In this document: positions 10,001 to 15,655 of the stretch, piece by piece
Numbering within the stretch: position 1 is the stretch's first letter
Layout: the number at the start of each line of letters is the position of its first letter
Origin: a virus
IMG/VR virus record: IMGVR_UViG_3300007539_000218
Coordinates: 1-24,220 of that record
Reading direction: 5' to 3' (one strand)
Length of the DNA stretch: 24,220 nt
Notes under the pieces: model-generated
The model's database searches: none
The model's input: only the letters and a program-made list of their open reading frames with translations
What the model was told of the DNA's origin: nothing
Translations under genes and position numbers: made by a program

Positions 10001-10101
10001 CCATTTAATGCCTTGACTGTAGGCGATGATGCTCCACCAACCTCTCTATATTGTTGAGGTTTTTGTGCTAATTTGTTCTGTGGTTTAGCAAGTGTCGCCA
10101 T
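7090..10101 (-). CDS. Giant tape-measure-like tail protein with amidase-like domain
   Basis: A 1003-residue protein, directly after gp51 (TAAATG junction). The N-terminus is basic and helical (residues 30-110). Residues 118-200 are apolar and match the neighbouring giant protein (FKWLSDPNNA 149-158), and further Gly-rich apolar helices follow to about 470. Residues about 725-870 form an amidase_2/PGRP-like domain: IILHWTAG gives a candidate zinc His at 732, YHRYVKGDGSVV follows, NSGNASFSISAMAG is the central strand, and VPTHGE gives a second His at 844, with KWDL near 855 in the place of the usual K/D-P-G end. This suggests N-acetylmuramoyl-L-alanine amidase activity that locally opens the host wall. 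Position after the gp26/gp51 chaperone pair supports a tape-measure role. The precise role of each giant protein cannot be settled from sequence alone. Confidence 0.65.
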   Translation of the reverse strand: MATLAKPQNKLAQKPQQYREVGGASSPTVKALNGVGKQISTNNTILSSIANSLTRRRNVDHKIQKSLFNDIERRRTALKRLNGQKRRPQLAAPNLQRRRPTTPSQAAAKNLDKKPVDDGGGLGILNGVFGFFRAIGGALFKTFVMGAAFKWLSDPNNARRFADAFGNFYKWVLKPLAKFVVGWTTWALDGIGSAAGGIGKIINGVKSGEVGELMTGFGDLLKGLPAIGSVAFLLNPIGSLKFIWDIISGIAGIKPPKETSGGDVPGGKPKPKPKPSGPNFFERQFQRAKNFGGRVAEGARKSIGDAGAGLKKLGNGFQSGLVKVGQGLNGIKDAALRKLVQPAIEYVKPLLSKLRGLKGSIEKKLMNVLGPKGAKILKELGGKGSEGLMKKIGSKAIPIVGGIANLYFGYEALKNGDPIGALLEFTSGAFDLIGLVPGGQWGPMVSMGLDIYNFIRGMVPGITDAEDKLVKSLGLEPIMNTVKEFGSKLPGAETGRGPGFDAYDPRTKSGNFLVGALTELLNIMPGGEILRNEFGPQLFAAKRAFGAGVVSLSETPMLAPVISAKNQVKEHLNKFFQATVQPIKDALGEILKGWLSNLPSAATDLARSITPGLTNLLGLGDEESVKRSTGAPILDPNKNYGIKENEKFFFEDDKGQKFHAVNTGSGLQFYEGGINGIGGRLRHTTDADGNAANTGMVQAFLKAKGETASPSIAGIGDDKTSKNKKNKKIILHWTAGSYNDDRSIMANFGWAGYHRYVKGDGSVVPNRHPGHSSFGQSPPYHTYNNNSGNASFSISAMAGASENNFGRYPVKDIQVKSLAQAVANLAKNWGWTAADITKETVPTHGELPNQGGKWDLAKLKQGDKMWSGPEKIREMIRQRMNHGGIVNFGRFTTGGVAGEVPSENIIATRIKASEAQGKKYKPEDYERKNLGGLVKVAETRGARVMGQSSGINRESILHPGITRAPVEIGAVQRIIMPIPTPMSAESGAGGGSAPPSPLSTFGR
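7245..7252 (-). promoter_or_regulatory. Possible internal late promoter
   Basis: Minus strand GATAAATA, one base from the T4 late consensus, lies inside the end of the amidase-carrying gene, about 160 bases before the next ATG at 7084. It could boost the downstream giant gene, but an 8-base match inside coding sequence is weak evidence. Confidence 0.25.
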
Positions 10102-10302
10102 TTAACCTTCGTATGGTGCTGATGGTTGGTTTTGTTTCTGCATCTCACGTTCCTGCTCAAGATGTTGAGTCAGCATGATCACATACAAATCCCTTTCCCA
10201 GGGCATCAAACTATCTATCTCAGTTAGACTCCACTTGTGATGTTGCACTAGGGCAAAATTAGTTCGGTAATAATTTTCCAAACTAGAGTACAACATACTC
10301 AC
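10102..10302 (-). CDS. 51: Baseplate hub assembly protein gp51-like (possible frameshift extension of gp26)
   Basis: A 66-residue protein with the pattern W-x3-EID-LMPWERDLYVIML (residues about 24-44), which resembles the second part of tail-assembly chaperones and cyanophage gp51. In T4, gp51 helps assemble the central hub and is not retained in the virion. It lies in the -1 frame of gp26 and overlaps its stop. The open frame can start at GTG 10302 or ATG 10296, but neither has a well-spaced Shine-Dalgarno; the only purine-rich sequence (GAGGGA 10325-10320) is 17 bases before the GTG. That makes expression as a gp26-gp51 fusion by -1 frameshifting attractive. The following tape-measure-like gene starts immediately after its stop. 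Confidence 0.6.
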   Translation of the reverse strand: MSMLYSSLENYYRTNFALVQHHKWSLTEIDSLMPWERDLYVIMLTQHLEQEREMQKQNQPSAPYEG

Positions 10303-10325
10303 CCGAAAAAAGACGCAAGTCCCTC
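10286..10325 (-). promoter_or_regulatory. Candidate programmed -1 ribosomal frameshift signal
   Basis: Reading the minus strand in the gp26 frame, GAGGGA (10325-10320) lies 8 bases before the heptamer T TTT TTC (10311-10305), which is correctly phased as X XXY YYZ. Four bases later comes a 5-bp hairpin, GAGTA-TGTTG-TACTC (10300-10286). The gp26 TGA stop is at 10301-10299, one codon after the heptamer. A -1 slip continues as CGG GTG AGT ATG straight into gp51. Upstream SD-like element, slippery heptamer and downstream hairpin are the same three parts found in bacterial dnaX frameshifting. Confidence 0.6.
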
Positions 10326-11024
10326 AAGAACAACTTCACTCTTCACTTTAGTCTCTGGATTAGTGACTTCAGTTTTCCATTGCAACTTAGGCATGGTTTC
10401 AAAGAATGATTGCAGTTTCATAAACTGATCGTTAGTCAGACTCTCCAAGAATTCAGTGACTTCTTTCTTGGTACAGTCTTTAGTTTCCCACACTTCTTCA
10501 CCTTGGAAGATTTGTGAGATACAACCTGCAGCAATAGAGAAGACAGCGTCAACAGAATCTGATTGAGTAGTTCCTTCACCAGAGATGTTCTCTTTCACAA
10601 AGGTATCAAGACTAGGATAAGTCATGACAACACCAGTGTCATCATCAAGCATGATCTTGGGATCATGACCCTCAGGTTTTTCACATACAACTTCCTCTAG
10701 AGGAACTTTGATCTTAATTTCTGTCACACCGTCGTCAGGTGCAGTGATAATAACATCTGCTTCTTCACCTGCTGACTTAGCACGAATGCGAAGGAACAGA
10801 TATTCGATGTCAAACGTGGGAAGATTATCAATCTTACGTTTGATCGATGTGCAGTTACGGATGATAGACTTGACAGCATTCATCATGTCTTTTTCACTGT
10901 TCGATTCCATAGCCATCAGAAGAATCTTCTCTTCCTTAACCAGGAACGGACGGTATTTTACTTTTTCACCTGTAGAAGGCAACTCACATTCGTACTCAGG
11001 TACGACAAGCTTTGGCAAAGGCAT
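10299..11024 (-). CDS. 26: Baseplate hub assembly protein gp26
   Basis: A 241-residue protein that resembles T4 gp26 (208 residues; the T4 baseplate family of hub-assembly proteins). Recognisable parts are the start (MPLPKLVVPEYECELPSTG), the conserved VKYRPFLVKEEKILLMAMES segment (residues about 22-41), and the helical C-terminal part with CTKKEVTEFLESL and MKLQSFFETMPKLQW. These resemble tail chaperone proteins that bind the tape measure during assembly. It is followed by gp51 in the -1 frame with a candidate frameshift signal in its last four codons, then by the tape-measure-like genes. This is the same order as chaperone, frameshifted chaperone and tape measure in lambda-like phages. Confidence 0.75.
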   Translation of the reverse strand: MPLPKLVVPEYECELPSTGEKVKYRPFLVKEEKILLMAMESNSEKDMMNAVKSIIRNCTSIKRKIDNLPTFDIEYLFLRIRAKSAGEEADVIITAPDDGVTEIKIKVPLEEVVCEKPEGHDPKIMLDDDTGVVMTYPSLDTFVKENISGEGTTQSDSVDAVFSIAAGCISQIFQGEEVWETKDCTKKEVTEFLESLTNDQFMKLQSFFETMPKLQWKTEVTNPETKVKSEVVLEGLASFFG

Positions 11025-11053
11025 GGTTTAAAACTCAGTTTCAGTTTAGTTAT

Positions 11054-11680
11054 TTAGTCGTCAAAGAAGGATGTCTTTCCAAGAACTTCAGCAGCAAGAT
11101 TGAATGCACCACCTTGCCTGAATCTGTATCGTTCTACCTTGAAAGAAATTCTAGTTTGAAGTAGTTGTGTTCTAGCAGAACTTAATTGGTATGGACTGAT
11201 ATTATATGGCAAAGCATTTTCAATGTCCCATCTACCAGTAATAGAAGTTGCGGTTGGTTTCTCTTTTCTACCGTTCTTCTCTAACTTATAGATGATCATT
11301 CTAGGTGATACAATGTCGTTGTAATAGTTGACAACGTTACCAGTATCATCATGAATAGCAGCATACCATGCCTCAAAAAATCTGTTGAAGTCTAGATCTT
11401 TTGGAGACATCAGATTAAGAGTCACCTCACCATAAACAGTTCCTGTGGCATAGTTAATTCCAACACCATGGTCTCTGTGCTGTGCTGTGGTGACCTGTTT
11501 GGTGGGAGTAGATACAGAATCGCAATAGAAGTTTAGAATCTCACCTAGATTCTGACCATCAATAGTAAAAGTTTCTCCTGCTAAGACATTGGGAACTTGT
11601 AACTGTACAGCATACCTATTACTGGTTGCAAAACCAGCATTAGATAATTTTGTAAGCATTGAACTGACATCGAGTGTCAT
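11054..11680 (-). CDS. Tail-tube-fold protein, probably gp54-like tube initiator
   Basis: This 208-residue protein has the signature arrangement of the T4 gp19/gp54 tail-tube family: ATSNRYAVQLQVP near residues 18-31, a FYCDSVSTPTKQV segment near 51-63, a YGEVTLNLMSPKDLDFNRFFEAWYAAI strand-helix region near 83-110, and a final beta strand (TRISFKVERYRF). T4 gp54 (320 residues) caps the baseplate centre and starts tube polymerisation. This protein is shorter, so gp54-like is a best guess; a second tube protein is the alternative. It lies between a possible gp2 gene and gp26, in the same leftward operon. Confidence 0.5.
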   Translation of the reverse strand: MTLDVSSMLTKLSNAGFATSNRYAVQLQVPNVLAGETFTIDGQNLGEILNFYCDSVSTPTKQVTTAQHRDHGVGINYATGTVYGEVTLNLMSPKDLDFNRFFEAWYAAIHDDTGNVVNYYNDIVSPRMIIYKLEKNGRKEKPTATSITGRWDIENALPYNISPYQLSSARTQLLQTRISFKVERYRFRQGGAFNLAAEVLGKTSFFDD

Positions 11681-11683
11681 TGA

Positions 11684-12169
11684 TTACCCCCAGACTTTTT
11701 TAGCAGGAATTCTTCTACTCCCGTTAGGTGCTAGTGGTGATTCGTCTACAAAATACTCTAATGGTAGTTGCACTGAATCCCACTCTTCCTCAGGGATCTT
11801 ATATACAGGAGATTTGATCTCAGTATTTCTATATCTATGTATAGTAGAACGTGGAAAGAATAATTCTGCCCGAGTATCAGATGCTTTGATCTGGTTTACC
11901 GTACCAAGTCTAGAACCAGGAGCAAGGTAATGTAGATTTGCACCCAACCATCCAGTTCCATCTACAGCAATACAATATACCATAGGGTATCTATCGTACC
12001 ACTCCATTCTTTCAGGTTGCTTAGCAGTGTAATGAAAGTAATAGATACCACCCACCTGTGGTCTGGACTGTTGGAATCCTTGGATACGTTTAGTCCACTG
12101 CTTCCTATACCAAGTCTCACTCTTACCAGACCCCTTGGTTAATGATTGTATGTCTGTAAAGATGCTCAT
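11684..12169 (-). CDS. Head-completion-region protein, possibly gp2-like DNA end protector
   Basis: 161 residues when started at the ATG at 12169, which overlaps the gp4 stop as ATGA; a longer start at 12208 would run deep into gp4 and is less likely. The segment VGGIYYFHYTAKQPERMEWYDRYPMV (about residues 39-64), followed by GWLGANLHYL, resembles a conserved domain of proteins annotated as DNA end protector (gp2) in T4-like phages. In T4, genes 2 and 4 are neighbours near gene 53, which fits. T4 gp2 is much longer (about 274 residues), and I cannot verify the relationship. If correct, it would protect packaged DNA ends from host exonuclease after ejection. Confidence 0.45.
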   Translation of the reverse strand: MSIFTDIQSLTKGSGKSETWYRKQWTKRIQGFQQSRPQVGGIYYFHYTAKQPERMEWYDRYPMVYCIAVDGTGWLGANLHYLAPGSRLGTVNQIKASDTRAELFFPRSTIHRYRNTEIKSPVYKIPEEEWDSVQLPLEYFVDESPLAPNGSRRIPAKKVWG

Positions 12170-12600
12170 ACTTTTAACTCTTTCTCTGTGATGACTTTGA
12201 ATTCCCAAAGTCTGTTCTCACAAAAGTCAACTGCTGCTTTCCATTTTGCTTGGTTGACTGCATATGTTTTCACTTCAGATATATATTTCTTCGTCTGTCT
12301 CTTTGGTTTCTTTGGTGCCTGACACTGTGCTAAAGGTTTAACCTCAACAACATATCTTTTCACCTGACCAGTAGTAGTTCTCAACTTTACATAGAAATCT
12401 GGAAAATATCTATGAGGTCTACCGTCAACAGGTGATATATAGGGTATGAAGAACTCCTCACTACCCCACTCAAGGATGTTGGGATTGGTATCGCACCAGA
12501 CCATAAACTTTCTTTCCCACAAACTCCTATAAATAATTTTTGTAGGGTCACCTTTATATTTTTGGAAGTTCGACGGTGTGAATCTACCTTTGTACGCCAT
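12166..12600 (-). CDS. 4: Head completion protein gp4
   Basis: A 144-residue protein that matches the T4 gp4 (gp50/65) head-completion family in length and in its start: YKGRFTPSNFQKYKGDPTKIIYRSLWE. A PD-(D/E)XK-type nuclease core is visible: Glu29, Glu48, YFPDFYV with Asp68, and VVEVK with Glu86 and Lys88. In T4 this protein joins packaged heads to tails, with a predicted nuclease fold. It starts the leftward tail operon, has a late promoter just upstream, and its 5' end contains the late promoter of the divergent gp48. Confidence 0.85.
   Translation of the reverse strand: MAYKGRFTPSNFQKYKGDPTKIIYRSLWERKFMVWCDTNPNILEWGSEEFFIPYISPVDGRPHRYFPDFYVKLRTTTGQVKRYVVEVKPLAQCQAPKKPKRQTKKYISEVKTYAVNQAKWKAAVDFCENRLWEFKVITEKELKV
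12528..12535 (+). promoter_or_regulatory. Late promoter for gp48-gp53
   Basis: Plus-strand TATAAATA, an exact late consensus, lies inside the first part of gp4 and 90 bases before the gp48 ATG. It is the only consensus late promoter found oriented toward the rightward pair. Confidence 0.6.
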
Positions 12601-12616
12601 AACTAACGTTTAGAAG

Positions 12617-12624
12617 TATTTATC
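12617..12624 (-). promoter_or_regulatory. Late promoter for the gp4 operon
   Basis: Minus-strand GATAAATA (N-ATAAATA form) lies 17 bases before the gp4 ATG at 12600. With the plus-strand late promoter at 12528-12535 it makes a face-to-face pair whose transcripts overlap by roughly 80 bases. Confidence 0.55.
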
Positions 12625-12625
12625 C

Positions 12626-13567
12626 ATGGCAAAAGGACAACCTCTGGTATATCCAAGACAAGTTAAAGGTGATGGTCCTAAAGACTACCTGAAAATCACT
12701 GTTGCTACTGAAGGTGGGCAGGGTATCTATCAGTTCTTTTCTGGTGGTAAAGGAAGATCTACAGGTGGTTCAGCAAAAGCACCTGTAACCAAAGCACAAG
12801 CATCTATCTTTCTGGCAATGCCTAGGCAGTTGTCAGTTCAGTATGGCATGTCCTATCAAGGTGTTGACTTAGGTTCTCTTGGGTCTGGATTAGTTTCAAT
12901 GGCAGCAGGATTGTCATCAGGTGACACAGCCGAAAACATCGCTCAGACAATTTCAGCAAAAGCAAATGATGCTATGCCTGAGTTGGCATTGAATGCCGCA
13001 GCAACAGGTGTCAACAGTCTCATTCAAATGGCAGGTTTTTCTGGTGGTGTTGATGCAAACTCTTTAAGTGCTTTGATGCAAGGTAAAATCCTCAACCCAT
13101 TCAGAGAGATTACATTCAGAGGTGCTCAATATAGAAACCATAACTTCACTGTGAAGATGGTAGCACGTAGCAAAACTGAAGCACAAGAAATTAAGAATAT
13201 TGTAAATACTTTAAGATACTACATGCACCCCGATCTAAATGGTGGTGGTCAATCAGGTGGTAGTATCTTTGATGGTGGTGGTAACAATAGATGGTTAGGT
13301 ATTCCTTCTTACTTTGACCTTGCTTTTGTAAGAATGAACGAACCCAATGGTAATAGAAGTCGTGTCAAACTAAACTCTGCATCAGAAATTAAAGACATCT
13401 ACCGTCCTGGTGCTTGTGTTCTCAAAAGTTTTAATGTGAACTTCTCACCTGATGGTCAATATGTATCAACTCCTGACGGTTATGTGATGGCAGTTCAAAT
13501 TCAAATGGGATTCCAAGAAACCGTCATGCTTCATCGTGCAGCACTGAAAGAACTAAACGAATTCTGA
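12626..13567 (+). CDS. 48: Baseplate tail tube cap gp48
   Basis: A 313-residue protein of the T4 gp48/gp54 type. The diagnostic region is PFREITFRGAQYRNHNFTV followed by RSKTEAQEIKNIVNTLRYYMHP (about residues 155-195), the tube-protein strand and helix of baseplate cap proteins. An Ala/Gly-rich region (about 90-150) lies before it, and the beta-rich C-terminus (SFNVNFSPDGQYV, then MAVQIQMGFQETVML) matches. gp48 closes the baseplate centre, and gp54 and the tube build on it. It is preferred to gp54 because it sits next to gp53, as in other cyanophages. Its stop overlaps the gp53 start (TGATG). It is one of only two rightward genes here. Confidence 0.75.
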   Translation: MAKGQPLVYPRQVKGDGPKDYLKITVATEGGQGIYQFFSGGKGRSTGGSAKAPVTKAQASIFLAMPRQLSVQYGMSYQGVDLGSLGSGLVSMAAGLSSGDTAENIAQTISAKANDAMPELALNAAATGVNSLIQMAGFSGGVDANSLSALMQGKILNPFREITFRGAQYRNHNFTVKMVARSKTEAQEIKNIVNTLRYYMHPDLNGGGQSGGSIFDGGGNNRWLGIPSYFDLAFVRMNEPNGNRSRVKLNSASEIKDIYRPGACVLKSFNVNFSPDGQYVSTPDGYVMAVQIQMGFQETVMLHRAALKELNEF

Positions 13568-14199
13568 TGGCAAACTATTTCTCCTATCTACCAAACATTG
13601 AAATCTCAGAGAGGACTGCTAGAAGTTCTTTCTTGGATCAGAATGTGATCAAGAATCTCTATAGAAGAGTTTCGGTTAGAGATGACCTAGCAAAATATAT
13701 CTTTGCTTACGATGACTACGTGGTCAACGATGGTGAGAGACCTGACTCAGTGTCAACTAAATTCTACGGCACACCTGAGTACGATTGGATCATCATTCTA
13801 TGTAACAGATATACCAATCTCTATGAAGAGTGGCCTATGGATACTCCTAGTCTTGAAGATTATCTTGACAGGAAGTATGGAAGCAAACTATATGATGTGG
13901 TTCAGTATGAAACTGATGAGATTACTGACACCAAAGGTAACGTTCTAATCAAAAAAGGAACCGTTGTCAATTCAAATTTCTTGTTCACTACCTATGAAGG
14001 TATTGTACATGGAGTCAATAAGATCCAACCACTGACAAACTATGATCTTGAACAAAGAAAGAATGAATTGAAGAGAGGTATTAAAGTTCTCAAGAATCAG
14101 TTCATTCAGAAGTTCATTGATGAGTTTGAAGAGTTGATTAAGTATCCAGATTCAGTTGATGCTGATGGACCTTACCTCAAGAGAACTCAGGTAAAATAA
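13567..14199 (+). CDS. 53: Baseplate wedge protein gp53
   Basis: A 210-residue protein, close to T4 gp53 (196 residues). Recognisable motifs are YFSYLPNIEI at the start, KNLYRRVSVRDDLAKY (about 29-44), and the conserved region FYGTPEYDWIIILCNRYTNLYEEWPM (about 66-91), typical of gp53/LysM-less wedge proteins, followed by LEDYLDRKYG. gp53 joins neighbouring wedges during baseplate assembly. It is translationally coupled to gp48, and the pair ends at a bidirectional terminator. Confidence 0.85.
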   Translation: MANYFSYLPNIEISERTARSSFLDQNVIKNLYRRVSVRDDLAKYIFAYDDYVVNDGERPDSVSTKFYGTPEYDWIIILCNRYTNLYEEWPMDTPSLEDYLDRKYGSKLYDVVQYETDEITDTKGNVLIKKGTVVNSNFLFTTYEGIVHGVNKIQPLTNYDLEQRKNELKRGIKVLKNQFIQKFIDEFEELIKYPDSVDADGPYLKRTQVK

Positions 14200-14213
14200 A
14201 AAACCTAAAGAGC

Positions 14214-14247
14214 AAAAAAATACCCCGAAATTTTTTCGGGGTATTTT
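14214..14247. terminator. Bidirectional terminator between gp53 and the His-rich gene
   Basis: A 12-bp stem (14219-14230 with 14234-14245, AATACCCCGAAA arm) has a 3-base T loop. Seven A residues on the left give a T-run for leftward transcripts, and four T residues on the right serve rightward transcripts. The genes on either side converge here. Confidence 0.9.
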
Positions 14248-14270
14248 GGTATTCGTAGGTCGTTTTTGGT

Positions 14271-14660
14271 TTACCACCTGTAGTTGTCGTTGTAACTACC
14301 ACATGCTCTCCAAACAATTTCTGTTTCCCATGTGGTGTATCCCTCATGATAGTAATCACCTGGGATGTACCGTTCCCGTCTCACCTTATACCTACACCGT
14401 CTTGGTCTAGGGGGAGCATGGTGATAATGATGCACCTCACGTTCGTAATGATGGTGGTGCTTATCATTGAATGGTTCCCAGAACTCTCCCCAGGTGATTG
14501 CTTGAGCTGGTGCTGCTGACACCCCAACCAGCACTGCACAGGCAGCAAGCAGTTTCTTTTTGAGAGACTGCCTGCGTTTCTTTGCTTGACGCATTGCCTG
14601 TGGTTTCAGATGACGTTTCTGTTCCTTTTTGGAATGATGTTGCCAGTTGGGGGTAGTCAT
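14271..14660 (-). CDS. His-rich secreted protein of unknown function
   Basis: This 129-residue protein has a very basic N-terminus, then a clear signal peptide (hydrophobic LLAACAVLVGVSAAPAQA, likely cleavage after residue 54). The mature part begins ITWGEFWEPF, has a dense His stretch (KHHHHYEREVHHYHHAPP, about 68-85), Arg/Tyr-rich strands and two Cys (89 and 120) that could form a disulfide. The ATG at 14660 follows GAGGA with good spacing, two bases after the gp32 stop. An internal ATG at 14594 would give a more ordinary signal peptide length. A metal-binding envelope protein is possible, but no family is recognised. Confidence 0.7.
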   Translation of the reverse strand: MTTPNWQHHSKKEQKRHLKPQAMRQAKKRRQSLKKKLLAACAVLVGVSAAPAQAITWGEFWEPFNDKHHHHYEREVHHYHHAPPRPRRCRYKVRRERYIPGDYYHEGYTTWETEIVWRACGSYNDNYRW

Positions 14661-14661
14661 T

Positions 14662-15564
14662 TTAGAAGTCCTCTTCTGCCAGTTTCTTAAAGTAGTCTAG
14701 ACTATCGTCGTCTGCTTCGGCAGACTTGTGGTCAGTTACTTGACTGGTCCAGGAGGGTGCTTCAGACACCACCTCTTCCTCTTCATCAGCAACCTCGTCA
14801 TCAAGACGAGCAGTGACACGAGGTTGGACCTTACCAAGGACAAGATTCAGACGTGCTTCCAGTTCTTCATAGGTCTTGAACTTAGAAGGATCGGTGAAGT
14901 CAGTCAGAGAATACTGCTGCTTATAGATCTTCTCCAGTTCACCATCAGAGAAGTCACCGAGAACAGAGGGAGACTCGAACTCAGACTTATCATAGTTCCA
15001 GAAACCATCCTTCTTCACGATCTTGAGTTTGAAGTTGGCACCCTGCCAGAAGTTGAACACATCAACAGGACGTTCGTCTTCAAACTGAGGCTTTGCTGCC
15101 TCAACGATCTTGTCAAAGATCTTCTTGCCGTACTTGAACAGGAACACCTTGCCCTCATTCTCAGGGTGTAGAGGGTCTTTGACCACATAGATGTTGCTGT
15201 AGTAAGACAGTTTACGTTTCTGTACACGTGCCGTTTGCTTATCAGATTCCAGACCACTGTTCCAGAGGTCACGATTGATAGCACCAACAGGATCATCCTT
15301 GCCGATGGTGGTCAGGGAGTTCTCAATGTACCACTGTCCCGTAGGACCTTTGAAAGCATGACTCCAGACCTTAGCAAAAGGCAGATCCTCCCCTTCAGAG
15401 GGGGGCAAGAAACGAATCACAGCATAACCATTACCAGACTTATCAAGATCTGCCTTCCAAAGACGATCATCAGTGTAACTTTGTCCCTGAGGATTAGAGA
15501 TCTTCTCGATCTCAGTCTTCAGGTTGTCGAAGTAGGAAGACTTCTTGAGTGCTGCGAAAGACAT
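14662..15564 (-). CDS. 32: Single-stranded DNA-binding protein gp32
   Basis: A 300-residue protein, same size as T4 gp32 (301). The start (MSFAALKKSSYFDNLKTEIEK) is the self-assembly region. The OB-fold core includes GNGYAVIRFLPPSEGEDLPFAKVWSH and GQWYIENSLTTIGKDDPVG. The T4 zinc-binding Cys/His set is absent: only His remains near residue 69. The C-terminal tail is strongly acidic (DEEEEVV; ADDDSLDYFKKLAEEDF), as needed for contacts with other replication proteins. It lies downstream of gp33 in T4 order and has its own consensus promoter and an unusual repeated leader. It coats ssDNA in replication, recombination and repair. Confidence 0.93.
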   Translation of the reverse strand: MSFAALKKSSYFDNLKTEIEKISNPQGQSYTDDRLWKADLDKSGNGYAVIRFLPPSEGEDLPFAKVWSHAFKGPTGQWYIENSLTTIGKDDPVGAINRDLWNSGLESDKQTARVQKRKLSYYSNIYVVKDPLHPENEGKVFLFKYGKKIFDKIVEAAKPQFEDERPVDVFNFWQGANFKLKIVKKDGFWNYDKSEFESPSVLGDFSDGELEKIYKQQYSLTDFTDPSKFKTYEELEARLNLVLGKVQPRVTARLDDEVADEEEEVVSEAPSWTSQVTDHKSAEADDDSLDYFKKLAEEDF

Positions 15565-15620
15565 AATTGGATTCCTCGTATTTATTGGATTAACGTATTG
15601 AGTGGATTAACTCGTCCACA
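15565..15620 (-). promoter_or_regulatory. gp32 mRNA leader with repeats and possible late promoter
   Basis: The leader carries two copies of GTTAATCC, a small hairpin (GTGGA with TCCAC, loop of 8) and an AATAAATA (15586-15579), one base off the late consensus, just before the GAGGAA ribosome binding site. T4 gp32 represses its own translation through a pseudoknot and unstructured repeats in its leader. The arrangement here could serve the same purpose, but that is inference. Confidence 0.4.
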
Positions 15621-15626
15621 TGATTC

Positions 15627-15655
15627 ATAATAACACTCTATTTAGGTGGTGTCAA
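15627..15655 (-). promoter_or_regulatory. Consensus sigma70-type promoter of gp32
   Basis: Minus strand TTGACA (15655-15650), 17-base spacer, TATTAT (15632-15627). It overlaps the end of the preceding DUF1825-like gene and would start transcription about 55 bases before the gp32 ATG. Confidence 0.75.
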
